A DNA stretch of 64,000 nt from Malus domestica (Eukaryota > Streptophyta > Magnoliopsida > Rosales > Rosaceae): assembly GCF_042453785.1 (NCBI RefSeq), contig NC_091677.1:29451501-29515500 (forward strand). The letters are read 5' to 3'. A program made the position numbers and the translations under genes. Below the pieces are notes generated by a model. That model was not told the DNA's origin. It saw nothing but the letters and a program-made list of their open reading frames with translations, and searched no databases. This document shows positions 1 to 9,548 of this stretch, piece after piece; position 1 is the stretch's first letter, and every line of letters starts with the position of its first letter.

Positions 1-23
1 CCACAATTATTCGACAATTATTA

Positions 24-170
24 CCACCAACCAGGTGATGAAATGTACAACCCGTACTCTAATATCATTTGGCAACTAGCCATTCATGCCACAAACCAGG
101 TGATGAAATGTACAACTCGTACTCTTCTTCATGCCACCAACCAGGTGATCAAAAGTACGACCAGTACGTC
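24..170 (+). repeat. Three tandem ~35-bp units inside the LTR
   Basis: A unit containing ACCAACCAGGTGATGAAA and GTACAACCCGTACTC occurs at about 28-60, 93-125 and 135-170, with small changes between copies. Confidence 0.7.
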
Positions 171-299
171 AAATCATACATGAGCATTACTCATGTCAAT
201 CATACATAAACATTCATGAGCACGAGCACCACTCATGTCAACATCCATGAGCATCACTCATGTCAATCAACATAAACATTCATGAGCATCACTCATGTC

Positions 300-497
300 A
301 ATCAACTTCAAAAGCTTCATTTACAAAAGCTCTAGCTTCAAAAGCTTAATTTACAGAGCTCTAGCTTCTCAAGCTTCATTTACAAAAGCTCTAGCTTCAA
401 AAGCTTCATTTACAGAGCTCCAGCTTCGAAAGCTTCATTTACAGAGCTCTAACTTCAAAGCTTCACTTGCAAAGCTTCACCTACAAAGCTTCAGTGC
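300..497 (+). repeat. AAGCTT-rich minisatellite inside the LTR
   Basis: Seven or eight imperfect units built from AGCTCTAGCTTC and AAAGCTTCATTTACA run in tandem. They create a serine- and lysine-rich open frame that should not be taken for a gene. Confidence 0.7.
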
Positions 498-660
498 AGG
501 GTGTACAAATACCGCCTCCGAACAACCGCCACTTCGGCCCATACATGGATTCAATTTGAAGTCTCCAGCCAACAGACTCTATTGACCGAAAACTTGGGAG
601 ACTACATTATGTACCATATATTAGGCCTCAACTAGGCCTCATGAAAATACTTGGGGGAGT

Positions 661-1480
661 TAGCCCATTATCAATGTACTAAAAAGCGAGCCTTTATTCT
701 ATAAAAGGGACTCCCTCACTTTCATTAGAGAGCACTCATGAAAAATACTTGGGGGACTTAGCCCATCATTTATGTATTAAGGAGCGAGCCTTTATTTTAT
801 AAAAGAGACTCCCTCATCTTCATTAGAAAGCACCGCCGCCAGCTGAGCAACCGCCTAGCCACGAGCATCACTCCTAACTCATTATTCATGTATTGAGGAG
901 CGATCCCTTATTTTATAAAAGGGACTCCCTCACCTTCGTTAAAGAGTACCGCCGCCAGCTGAGCAAACGCATCGCCACGAGCATCACTCATAACCCATCA
1001 TTTATGTATTGAGGAACGAGCCCTTATTCTATAAAAGGGACTCCCTCACCATCATTAGAGAGCATCAACTCTAGCCCATCATCCATGTATTAAGGAGTGA
1101 GCCCTTATTCTATAAAAGGGACTCCCTCACCTTCAAACGCCACAAGCCGAGCCAACCAAGGCAACATAAGCCACGAGCCGAGCAGCCGAGCAGCGTATGC
1201 TACTTCTAGTTGAGCATCATTTCAGATTGAGCACCGCCTCGTATCAAGCATCAGTTCATGACAACATCTAGTTACTTCGGCCCACACATGGACTGAATTT
1301 CAAGTCTCCAGCCAAAAGACTTTCTTGACTGAAGACTTGGAGGACTACTGTTTATACCATATTTAGGGCCTCGTATTTAGACCTCGTATAAATACTCGGG
1401 GGACTTAAATGTAATTATGTAATAAAGGAAGTGGGTAAATATGTAATAAGTGAGAAGTCCTTATTCTATAAAAGGACCCC
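661..1480 (+). promoter_or_regulatory. Six repeated TATA-box promoter modules in the LTR
   Basis: A module of GAGCGAGCCYTTATTCTATAAAAGGGACTCCCTCAC type occurs around 690, 790, 905, 1025, 1100 and, diverged, 1450. Each carries TATAAAA followed by a CTCCCTCAC initiator-like stretch. The third and fourth units share a longer ~115-bp period that includes GCCGCCAGCTGAGC. The last module lies ~130 bases before the CT-rich leader and is the likely original core promoter; the others look like upstream tandem copies. Promoter function is inferred from the motif only. Confidence 0.65.
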
Positions 1481-1829
1481 TCACCCTTACAATTGGAGGA
1501 GGCCATTTCTTAAGCCTTCTCACCCCTCTTAGAACCTCACTCTCATTACAGAGGCTCTCTCCATCTCTTTCCCTCACAAACAGAGAAATACATAATTAGT
1601 GTGGATGTAGCCCAAACATTGGGGTGAACCACGATACATCTTGTGTTATTTACATTACTTGCAGATTCACAGTCGGATTTACGTTGTTCCAAGACCTCCA
1701 GTTTTGTGCATCAACAAAAGGAATTCAAGATTCTCAGTTGATCTCTTAGCCTGTGACAGTGCAGAAATTTTTCATTCTGACCGAAACATGGATGGATTTC
1801 ATGTTTTTATTTTGGGACACTTTGGATGC

Positions 1830-2575
1830 GGTCCCTAGCTATCAATATTCTTTGATTGAAACCTTGTTAGTTTTTAGTTTTTGATTGAGGTCCCTGACAT
1901 TAATGTAATAATGTAAGTTACTATATTTTTTAAATTAAAAATTAAAAATTGAAATTTGTAATTGTTTATATTAATGAGATTTTAAATAAAATCCATAATT
2001 TATGGGATTAAAAATAATAAAATATAAATTATACTCTCTATTATATTGTGTGTGTGTGTGTGTATACATATATGTATGGGTACATTAACCAAAATTAACA
2101 AAAAAAAGTTATTGTACCAAAATATGGATACATTCTCAAATCAACGAAAAAGAATGTACCCATATAAGTTTAAACATGAATTAAAAAATTTGAATGGATT
2201 TTATATTAAAAAATGGTACATTTTACATATAACAAATTGATATATTTGAGAATGGGTACATTTAAGATTAAAAAAATTGAAAAATTATATGAATGGGTAC
2301 ATTTAAGATTAAAAATTGAAAATCTTTTTATATATAAAAAAACTAATAGGTACAAACTTAATTTAATTTAATTTTTTATTATTTTGGAAATGTTTGAATT
2401 GAAAATTAATTAGAAGTTTAATAGAGGTGTGAGTATTAAACCCTAAATTAATTACTAATTTTTATATTAAAAATTATATAATAAACATGTAAATTCATTA
2501 TCATATGCTAGGGACTTGAATCAAAATTTGATAACTAATAAGGTCTTAGTTAATAAACAGTAAGAACTAGGGACC
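1830..2575. mobile_element. TIR element, ~0.75 kb, non-autonomous
   Basis: GGTCCCTAG at 1830 faces CTAGGGACC ending at 2575. A second inverted pair lies just inside: 'TTGATTGAGGTCCCTGAC' near 1885 against 'CTAGGGACTTGAATCAAA' near 2507. The interior is AT-rich with repeated GGGTACATT motifs, a (TG)n run at 2046-2062 and no open frame worth naming. No convincing target-site duplication is seen, so the superfamily is left open. Confidence 0.45.
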
Positions 2576-3708
2576 GGATACTAATTTTTTCTTTTATTTA
2601 AGTAGTGAGAAATTTAATATTTTAAGTTATTTAACTTTTTAACACATGTCTCTCATCATTTGTATAATGACACATCATGTATCACCTCATATTCTAGTCA
2701 CATTGAAAAATCTCTTGGGACAATGAACTGTGACCATCAATTTTGGAATTTGGGAGCCAAACGTTTGTTTGCTGTTGGTTCGAATTAAAGCGATGGATAC
2801 TTGTTCAATAAATGGTCCGTGGAGTGGATCAATCACTATTTGTATGGTCTCATCTTCTAAAAGGTTTATTTTGTACAAGCAATTTTACAATTTATTTCAT
2901 AGTACTGTAAATTACATTTCCATCTTATTTTATGTTTTTTGAAGAAGTAAATGTGAGTAAATGACGAAAGTAAATGAGATTCTAAACTTACTTATATTTT
3001 ATTGAAGTATAATTCAATTTTTACATTTTTCTGGAAATGTAAAGGGGTAAATTTGGTTTTTTATTTTTTTTATTTTTACATTTTAAATTTGCATTTATTA
3101 ATTGAAGATGTTCTAATAAGTGCTCCATACAACCCAAAAAAAACTTCTCTAGGGGTTCAAAAAATGGATTAGGGTCAAGAGATATGACACATTTCGTAAT
3201 TTTTTTTCAAAGATATGAATCGTTTTGTATTTTAGTTTATCAGTTATAGACTATACTTATAAAAATTAGACAAATTCAATCAAGACAATGTTTTGTAGTT
3301 AAGAAAATGGACAAAACAGTTTTTCAAAGACACACTAAAATGACTATCATTTAATTCTCCCATCATTTGGTTTTGGATTTCAGTAATTTTTAGTAGATAT
3401 CAGTTTTGGATTTTATTGATTTTTAATAGATATTATCTTTATAAAAATAGACAATCAATTTGTTAAAAAAACATTATGAAGTAAGCCGTATCTATTCAAC
3501 ATCTTAATATAAATAATATATGTATTGAAAAAAATATGGCCTAATTGGATAAATAGTCCTCGTGCTGATAGGGTATTGAGAAGATAGTCCTGTGCTAAAA
3601 AAATTTCGATTTAAACCTATGTGGTGAAGTTCGTTAGGAACTAAACCCCAAATCAAAATTTTCATTAATTTCTTTGTTAATTTTTTTTTTCCAGAGAGGT
3701 TAAATAAA
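2576..3708. other. AT-rich intergenic stretch
   Basis: No gene is seen. Short open frames near 2690-2940 have no recognisable content. A stretch at 3541-3655 (ATAGTCCTCGTGCTGATAG and onward) has the look of the left end of a dispersed repeat, but its ends cannot be fixed. Confidence 0.5.
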
Positions 3709-3861
3709 AAGGAAAACTAATGAAAAAGGCTTGAAAACTTTGAGTTTTAACGAAAATGACAAAAATGTGTTGTAAATGAATAGTACCATAATTGACTTTT
3801 TAGAATAAAAATGTGATTTTTCGTTAAAATAAACAATACCGAAAGCTTTTAGTTAAAGTTA
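3709..3861 (+). mobile_element. MITE family A, copy 1 (diverged)
   Basis: This ~153-bp element starts AAGGAAAACTAATGAAAA and ends GTTAAAGTTA, with the shared core GACTTTTTAG...AAAAATGTG.TTTTTCGTTAAA. It is flanked by TTAAATAAA (3700-3708) and CTAAATAGA (3862-3870), 7 of 9 bases matching. It is the most diverged of the seven copies in this window. Confidence 0.8.
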
Positions 3862-3956
3862 CTAAATAGAATCGTTAGATAATACAACCTCTGCACAACA
3901 AGCTTGAATCGTATACGACAACAAGAGAGAGAGGTGATCAATCATTGCAGTCATCG

Positions 3957-4474
3957 ATGGTGTTCTTTAGGAGCGTCACCTCACTTTCCAAGCTCCGTCA
4001 GACGAGTCTCAGATTCCGTCAGATGAAATCAAACACAAACCTCCACAAATCTTGACCTTCGTTCTCAGTTGGTCGAATGATTCATGAACAACAGGAACGT
4101 ATGAAAAAACTGAAAGCAGAAAAGTTTAACCAGGCAATATCACTGTTGATATTGATTGGTGGAATTAGAAGAATGATAAGGTTGTTGTGGGAAACCTCCT
4201 TACTTGATCCAGATGAGGGAATTCCCTTCAGGGGTTTGTCAATTTTAGAATTCCATAAAGTATTAACAGCTGCAAATCCATGTGGAGAACCTTTGCCATA
4301 AAGTATTAACAGCACATCCAATGACTTAGTTTACCACTGGTGTCATGGCCCTTTAGGTATGGAGTGAACTCCAGAAGGCATATGAAAAGGGGATTGGTTC
4401 ATTTGCAGCTGCTTTAAACGGCTTGCTAGTGTTCATGTCTTTCATTTTGGTTTGACTGAGGCACATGAAAGTTA
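3957..4474 (+). pseudogene. Mitochondrial citrate synthase pseudogene, multiply deleted
   Basis: Translation from the ATG at 3957 gives MVFFRSVTSLSKLR, then EQQERMKKLKAE, LLWETSLLDPDEGI and FRGLSI, followed by a GEPLP match. This is the targeting peptide and N-terminal domain of plant citrate synthase. It then jumps to AHPMT-FTTGVMAL and ELQKAYEKGI (4314-4390), then to SFAAALNGL (4399-4425), then to HFGLTEA (~4443-4463). These pieces are collinear with citrate synthase, but most of the enzyme between them is missing. Stops interrupt the frame after LHKS near 4051 and in the FTTGVMAL block. No intron separates parts that several exons encode in the functional gene, which suggests a retrocopy; no poly(A) tail or target duplication survives. 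The first deletion junction carries an 18-bp copy of upstream sequence. Confidence 0.85.
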
Positions 4475-4569
4475 TTGATTGATTTATTACTTAAACGATG
4501 ATAAACGTGCACAATCTTATCGGTATTATATTATTTAGTTTGCAAATTTAATCTCTTTAGTATTACCCT
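4475..4569 (+). mobile_element. MITE family C fragment
   Basis: GATTTATTACTTAAACGATG through TTTGCAAATTTAATCTCTTTAGTATTACCC matches the right half of the family C elements at 17.4-18.05 kb. The left half is absent, so the element is truncated at the pseudogene boundary. Confidence 0.6.
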
Positions 4570-5170
4570 TTAATTCCTAAAGGACTTTACCACAAGAGTT
4601 TAAATCTAAATTTTACCACTATATGAAATATCTTCTGAATACTCTATCACCTCGAAAATTAGTTATCCAATTAAACCAACAAAATATAGTCGATCCCACA
4701 ATACGAATGGTGCCTACCAAACGAAGTGGCTCTTTCTTGGTGACTTCTCTTTCCCATGCCTTTCGCTTTCCCAATAAAATGTGCATAACCTAATTCCTAG
4801 CCAACTCCACGTCTCGGTTGTGTGCTGCTACGTGTGGCGGTGCTTAATCCGCACAGTGTCTCCCACGCCACCCCATCTGCCACGTCCACGTCCACGTCCA
4901 CGCCCTCCCATCATTTTTTCTTCTAGACGAAAGCAAATCATGCAAGAGATAAGGAGTCAAACCCTTATCAAACATAACAAAAAAAAAATTATACAGGAGC
5001 ATAAAATTTTGTACTAAAAACATGCTAAGAGGGCTCTTTAAAGTGAAATTTTTTATAAATTCACTGATATTTCATAATTTAAAGTCAATTTTTATAATAA
5101 TATTATAAAATATTATGTCAAAAATATGACGTTACATAAAATTTATTAAGAGTTCTAATTTTGAAAAACT
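4570..5170. other. Intergenic stretch with CT/CG-rich island
   Basis: No gene is recognised. Around 4840-4920 a richer segment has CCACGTCCACGTCCACGTCC repeats. The 78-residue open frame there is proline/arginine-rich low complexity and is not supported as a gene. Confidence 0.5.
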
Positions 5171-5299
5171 CTTCATATCATCTATATTAATTAATGAAAC
5201 TTTTTTTGTAAACTAAAAGATGATGAAAAGACAACTTAGTCTTCTATCTCACAAAAACAAATGATGAAAAGACAACTTAGTCTTCATATCATCTATATT
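5171..5299 (+). repeat. Patchwork of two local duplications in swapped order
   Basis: Block Y (5171-5188, CTTCATATCATCTATATT) and block X (5221-5243, 23 bp beginning TGATGAAAAGACAAC) lie upstream. Exact second copies follow as X' (5262-5284) overlapping Y' (5282-5299). The order is Y, X, X', Y', so this is not a simple tandem duplication. Confidence 0.8.
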
Positions 5300-5707
5300 G
5301 AAACCTCACCTACAGATGATGTTAAAATATTTCTAATATTTAAAATTTAAAAAAAAAACACCACGTTCTCTCTGTCTCTCTTCCCCTCTCTCCTCTTTTT
5401 CTTAAAAAATATGTTCATACACACAATGTATGTTGGCAAATGTTAGTTTCTCATTAAATAAATAAAAGATAAGGAGGGAGTGGTGGGAGTCCTGATGTTC
5501 GGTAGCAGTTGTTACGTTAACGGCTTTGCAACCCCCCGGTTTCTGGTTGTGATCCGGCCTTTAGGAATAACTATGTCTCGATTGGTCAATGACACCATGC
5601 ACATTCCAGGTGGATTAATATTTATCCTTAAATTCTAGGTGGACTTTTATTTTCTTTTGCTTGCAAATTCCATGCGCTTTAATGTAACTCAGATGGTAGA
5701 ACAGGAA
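5300..5707. other. Intergenic stretch
   Basis: AT-rich sequence with a pyrimidine tract at 5363-5400 and a GC-richer patch at 5480-5580. No gene or defined repeat is seen. Confidence 0.4.
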
Positions 5708-5898
5708 TGAGATCCTCTCCGGATCTTCTTTGTAAGGATTTTTGAAATCCTCTATTCATATTCGTTCATTGTATATAGCATAGTCAGTTTTTATCACGTT
5801 CTATTTATATTTAATTTTAAATAAAAAAAATTATAATAATTTTTAACTGCACGATATACGATAAACAGTGATTGGAGGATTTCCCGGGATCCTCATTC
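5708..5898 (+). mobile_element. MITE family B, copy 1
   Basis: This ~190-bp sequence has partly inverted ends (GAGATCCTCTCCGG near the left, CCGGGATCCTC at the right) and an inner inverted pair (GTTCATTGTATATAGCATAGT against ACTGCACGATATACGATAAAC). It shares the core ATTTAATTTTAAATAAAAAA with a second copy at 31383-31600. Confidence 0.55.
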
Positions 5899-6765
5899 GG
5901 TAGGATATATTGAAGATCAGATGAATAGTCAAAACAAAGTTTTACAGATTTAAGCTCTAGAGTCATTTAGAACCATAAACGATGAACTATAAGTTACTTA
6001 CATGTGTTTTGTTAATGTTAACAACAATGATATAATTATGGGGTGCGTTATCCATATACCTTTTTTATACTTTTCATACACGTTTTATTAATTTTTATCT
6101 TTTGACATTTTTCAATTCATCTAACCTGACGGCAAAAAATTAGAATGATGTGTGAGAAATAAAAAAAAGGTATGTGGATAGCAAACCCCTATAATCATAT
6201 CAAAGAAGAAAAATGATTTCCAATTAAAAAAAACAGAGTGTAGAATTGAAAGAGGCAGATGACACTTAACTGTAGTGGTGAAAATACTTCCAGTTTATAA
6301 GACATTTGGGAGGAGGGAGGATTAACCGGCCTTTTATTATTTTAAGAAAAATGACCAACTTTAAACTTTTCTAAAAATTAGTGTCATTTATTTAAAAACA
6401 TAAAGGTTTTCCCCTTGTTCTTCTTGGTAAACTGCCATAATCAACTTTGATATTCGCCTCTCAATGGTCTTAAGACAAGAATTGAGTGATAGAATTGCAC
6501 TGAAGAGATGTTGTTAAGTTTTTTTTTTTTTTAACTTGTATATTTCACGATGAAAAATTAAAGCAAATATATTTTGGAGTATTTTTGTCATTTAAAACTA
6601 AGGATATTTTTTTAACCCAAAAGATTTGAGAGAGGCAAATGACACAACTGTAGTGATGATCATGCTTATGTACTCCAGTACGAGTTTGATCGCTCTTCCA
6701 TAGCAACTAACAACATAAATCACCAACGGTATTGTTTGTGTGTTTGTGAAAAAACAATCTGAGAG
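5899..6765. other. Intergenic stretch upstream of an orphan promoter
   Basis: No gene is seen. An imperfect ~40-bp repeat (GAGGCAGATGACAC..AACTGTAGTG) occurs at ~6250 and ~6634, about 383 bases apart, which suggests an old local duplication. Confidence 0.4.
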
Positions 6766-6835
6766 GGGGCACGTGCCCCATGGGCCTTCGTCAAATTCGA
6801 CAGTGTTAGGATTATAAAGCATGCATGTATAAATA
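6766..6835 (+). promoter_or_regulatory. Candidate promoter: palindromic G-box, RY motif, TATA box
   Basis: A perfect 14-bp palindrome GGGGCACGTGCCCC (6766-6779) holds the G-box CACGTG. CATGCATG (RY motif, 6820-6827) directly abuts TATAAATA (6828-6835). The spacing is that of a plant core promoter, and G-box plus RY is typical of seed-maturation promoters (established knowledge). A leader-like stretch follows (ACACTCTTACACAAG, CCCTCCCTCTACTCC). No conserved protein follows; the first ATG after the leader opens a 28-codon frame at 6973-7059. A Harbinger element begins at 7187 and may have cut into the transcription unit. Confidence 0.45.
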
Positions 6836-7428
6836 CAAGAGGTCCCTACACACTCTTACACAAGCAATTAATACATTCCCTCCCTCTACTCCTCGTAAAG
6901 TCGTTGCATTAGGATATTAGCAATATATATAAGGTTTTGTTGAGGTTTAAGCAATTGTGCTTGTGTACATGCATGGCTGCTAGCTATCTATGTACAACAA
7001 GGAAATGTAAACTGAAAAATTACGAGCCAACACTCAATTCACCTGTTTGTCGAACATGAGTTAGAGATTAGCATCCAAAAGTATTGTGAACTATTCTTCA
7101 ATATCATCATTAAACATTTTACGAGCATATTTCAAATAGAAGTGGAATCACCCATATATGTATAAAAACGAGTCTCACTTTTATTAGAGCAAGTTCACCT
7201 CTAAGGACTTTGTGCCAGCACCCAACCCATTTATCCAATTCAGTGAACAGTAATAGGTCAATACATCTCCACCCCTAAAAAAATGCGCTGGCATCCAGTG
7301 AAAAAATGCGCTGGCACAAACGATCTCCACCCCTACAAAATGAGCTGGCCCCCAGCCCATTTAAAATATTTTTAAATTTTTTCTAAAAGAATAAAAAAAA
7401 ATAGTTTTAATTTCGGATATAATTTTTA

Positions 7429-7745
7429 ACCAATCTCGTCACGCCACATGTGATTATCCGAATGTACTATTCTGTGAATAGATTTCTGCTAAGATTTTGA
7501 ACCAATCTCGACGCGTCAAGTGTCACTTCCGTTTTACAATAATTTAGCCAAGATTTCGATAAGATTTTCAACCAATCACGTCATACCACGTGTCATTATC
7601 CGAACGTACTATTTTGTGGATATATTTCCGATAAAAGTTTCGACCAATCCCGATGCGCCACGTGTCACTTCCGGTTTACAATAATTTAGCCAAGATTTCG
7701 ATAAGATTTTCAACCAATCACGTAGTGCCACGTGGCATTGTCCAG
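7429..7745 (+). repeat. 142-bp tandem repeats in the Harbinger 5' region
   Basis: Units start at 7429, 7571 and 7713 (ACCAATCTCGTCACGCC, ACCAATCACGTCATACC, ACCAATCACGTAGTGCC), so 2.2 copies with a period of 142. Each contains CACATG/CACGTG-type cores, the best being CCACGTGTCA at 7587 and 7660. They lie just upstream of a TATAAA (7773) and the transposase start at 7874, so they may act as promoter elements; that role is inferred. Confidence 0.75.
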
Positions 7746-7873
7746 AACCTCATCCTTTCTTTTTTTGTCCATATAAACCCTACATCCCTACATCTATCCT
7801 CACACCAAGCTCAATCCTTCTTTTTAGCTCAGAATCCTTGTTCATCGTTTTCAAACCTTGAGTTCTTATTACA

Positions 7874-9277
7874 ATGTCTTCTTCAAGAAGAGTGTATAAA
7901 CAGTTGCAGGAGCAACAGAAAAGGTTGTTGGCACAACAGGCAGAATTGGCCAATCTCAAGGAAGGTGGAGGTGGAGATGAGGCTTTCTTCATGGAGGAGG
8001 ATAAGGATGATCACCATAGAAGGTAAAGGGCCTCACATTCCCGTCGTGTCATGGAAGTCGTGGGTCAGATAGCCAAACTCACACGTGCTGCAAACCTCGA
8101 TAGAAAAAAGGGAAAACGAGGTAAAGATCTCTTGGAAGATTATTTTATTCCCAACAGCATATTCCTTGATCATGTTTTTAGACGTCTTTTAGAATGCAAC
8201 GAAGTTTGTTCGACAAAATCATGAGTGCTATTTGCAACCATGATCCATACTTTGTGCAAAAAGATGATGCTTTTCATGTTCTAAGTCTTATTCCCGAGCA
8301 AAAAATTACGGCTGCCTTGCGAATGCTTGCATATGGAGCATCTGCAGATCAAGTGGATGAGATTATGAGGATGGGAAGAACAACTGTTCTAGAGTCCCTG
8401 ATGCGGTTTTGCTCTGCAATTGAAGCCCTATACACCAATGAGTACCTCCGGACACCCACGCCAAGGGACATGCGAAGGCTTTTGAGGAAGGGTAAGATGC
8501 GAGGCTTCCCTGACATGATTGGAAGCATCGACTGCATGCACTGGACTTGGAAAAATTGTCCAAGTGCGTGAGAAGAAGCTTATGACAACAGAAAACGAGC
8601 CAAAAACATCATTTTGGAAACGGTGACTTCATTTGATACATGGATTTGGCATGCTTTTTTTAGTGTTACAGGAGCTCAGAATGACCTAAATGTCCTTGCC
8701 CAATCCCTAGTGTTCGACGAACTGCTGCAAGGAAAATCGTCGAGATGCACATATTGGGTTAATGGTACCCAATACGAGGGATCATACTACCTTGCAAATG
8801 GCATTTACCTAAAGTGGTCAACGTTTGTCAAAACAGTGCCACATCCACAGACAAAAGGAAAAACACTTTGCAAAATGTCAAGAAGGGTGTAGCAAGGATG
8901 TCGAGCGCTGTTTTGGTATCCTGCAAGCTCGTTGGGTGATTGTCAGGGCTGCAGCTAGAATGTTTGATGTCGAGGCTCTTCGATCCATCATGATGATGTG
9001 TATTATTCTCCACAACATGATTGTTGAAGATGAGTATGATTATGGTGTCGTCAATGAATATGAGCCGAATCCGATGAACAACTCAAAAACACGTATGTAT
9101 TGTGATCATGATCGGACCGAAGATCCCGTGCAACACGAGTCGTTGGAACGTGATGGACGTTACAATGAATTGATCGTTCAGCGGTACATTGATATACAAG
9201 AGCCATACTGGCACGTAACCCGCCAGAATGACTTGATTAAACACCAGTGGGGATTGCATGAAGGTGAAGATAATTAA
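7874..9277 (+). pseudogene. PIF/Harbinger DDE transposase, inactivated
   Basis: The reading begins MSSSRRVYKQLQEQQKR at 7874. The core region (8194-9277) matches plant Harbinger transposases: helix-turn-helix-like MRMGRTTVLESLMRFCSA, then GFPDMIGSIDCMHW with the first catalytic D, then TGAQNDLNVLAQS with the second D, then KDVERCFGILQARW with the catalytic E, and the conserved IILHNMIVEDE. All three DDE residues survive. The gene is broken: in-frame stops near 8024 and 8570 (the latter where the family has CPxAW), and frame changes near 8190 and between about 8830 and 8890. It encodes the nuclear cut-and-paste enzyme, which in this family needs the partner protein encoded on the opposite strand. 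Confidence 0.9.
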
Positions 9278-9548
9278 AATGAGGCTCGTGGTTGAAGAAT
9301 AAAGTTTTTTTTTTTAAGTGTATGTAATTCTATGTAGTGTGTTTTGTTTTTAAGTTTATTTGGTGAGTTTATGTAATCTTATTTCATGTGTTTAAATAAA
9401 GTACAAAAATAAATAAATAATTACATTAAAATTGCATAATAAACTAAATAAAAATAAATAAAGTTTTAAAAATAAATAAGAAAAAACATAAAAATTACAT
9501 AAGAAATTAAATAAAATTCTAAAAAAAAAAAAAGAAATTACATAAAAA

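Larger units (their letters stand above)
1..1716 (+). mobile_element. LTR (3' part) of an LTR retrotransposon, 5' end outside window
   Basis: This is the right-hand part of a long LTR. Its last ~130 bases run through a CT-rich leader, a TGGGGTGAACC stretch and a GTTGTTCCAAGACCTCC stretch to a terminal CATCAACA at 1716, which is how many plant Ty3/Gypsy LTRs end (established knowledge; superfamily inferred). No tRNA primer-binding site follows at 1717, so it is either a solo LTR or the 3' LTR of an element lying to the left. It is non-coding; the open frame at 295-585 comes from tandem repeats. The block 530-660 recurs in diverged form at 1274-1410, bracketing the amplified TATA modules. It is treated as a fossil; age cannot be judged without the partner LTR. 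Confidence 0.7.

Noticed and set aside
295-585. 96-codon open frame rich in S, K and F
   Set aside because: It is produced by AAGCTT tandem repeats inside an LTR and has no protein-like composition or relatives I recognise.
4781-5017. Proline/arginine-rich 78-codon frame
   Set aside because: It is driven by a CCACGT repeat and AT-rich sequence; no start context, splice sites or motif support it.
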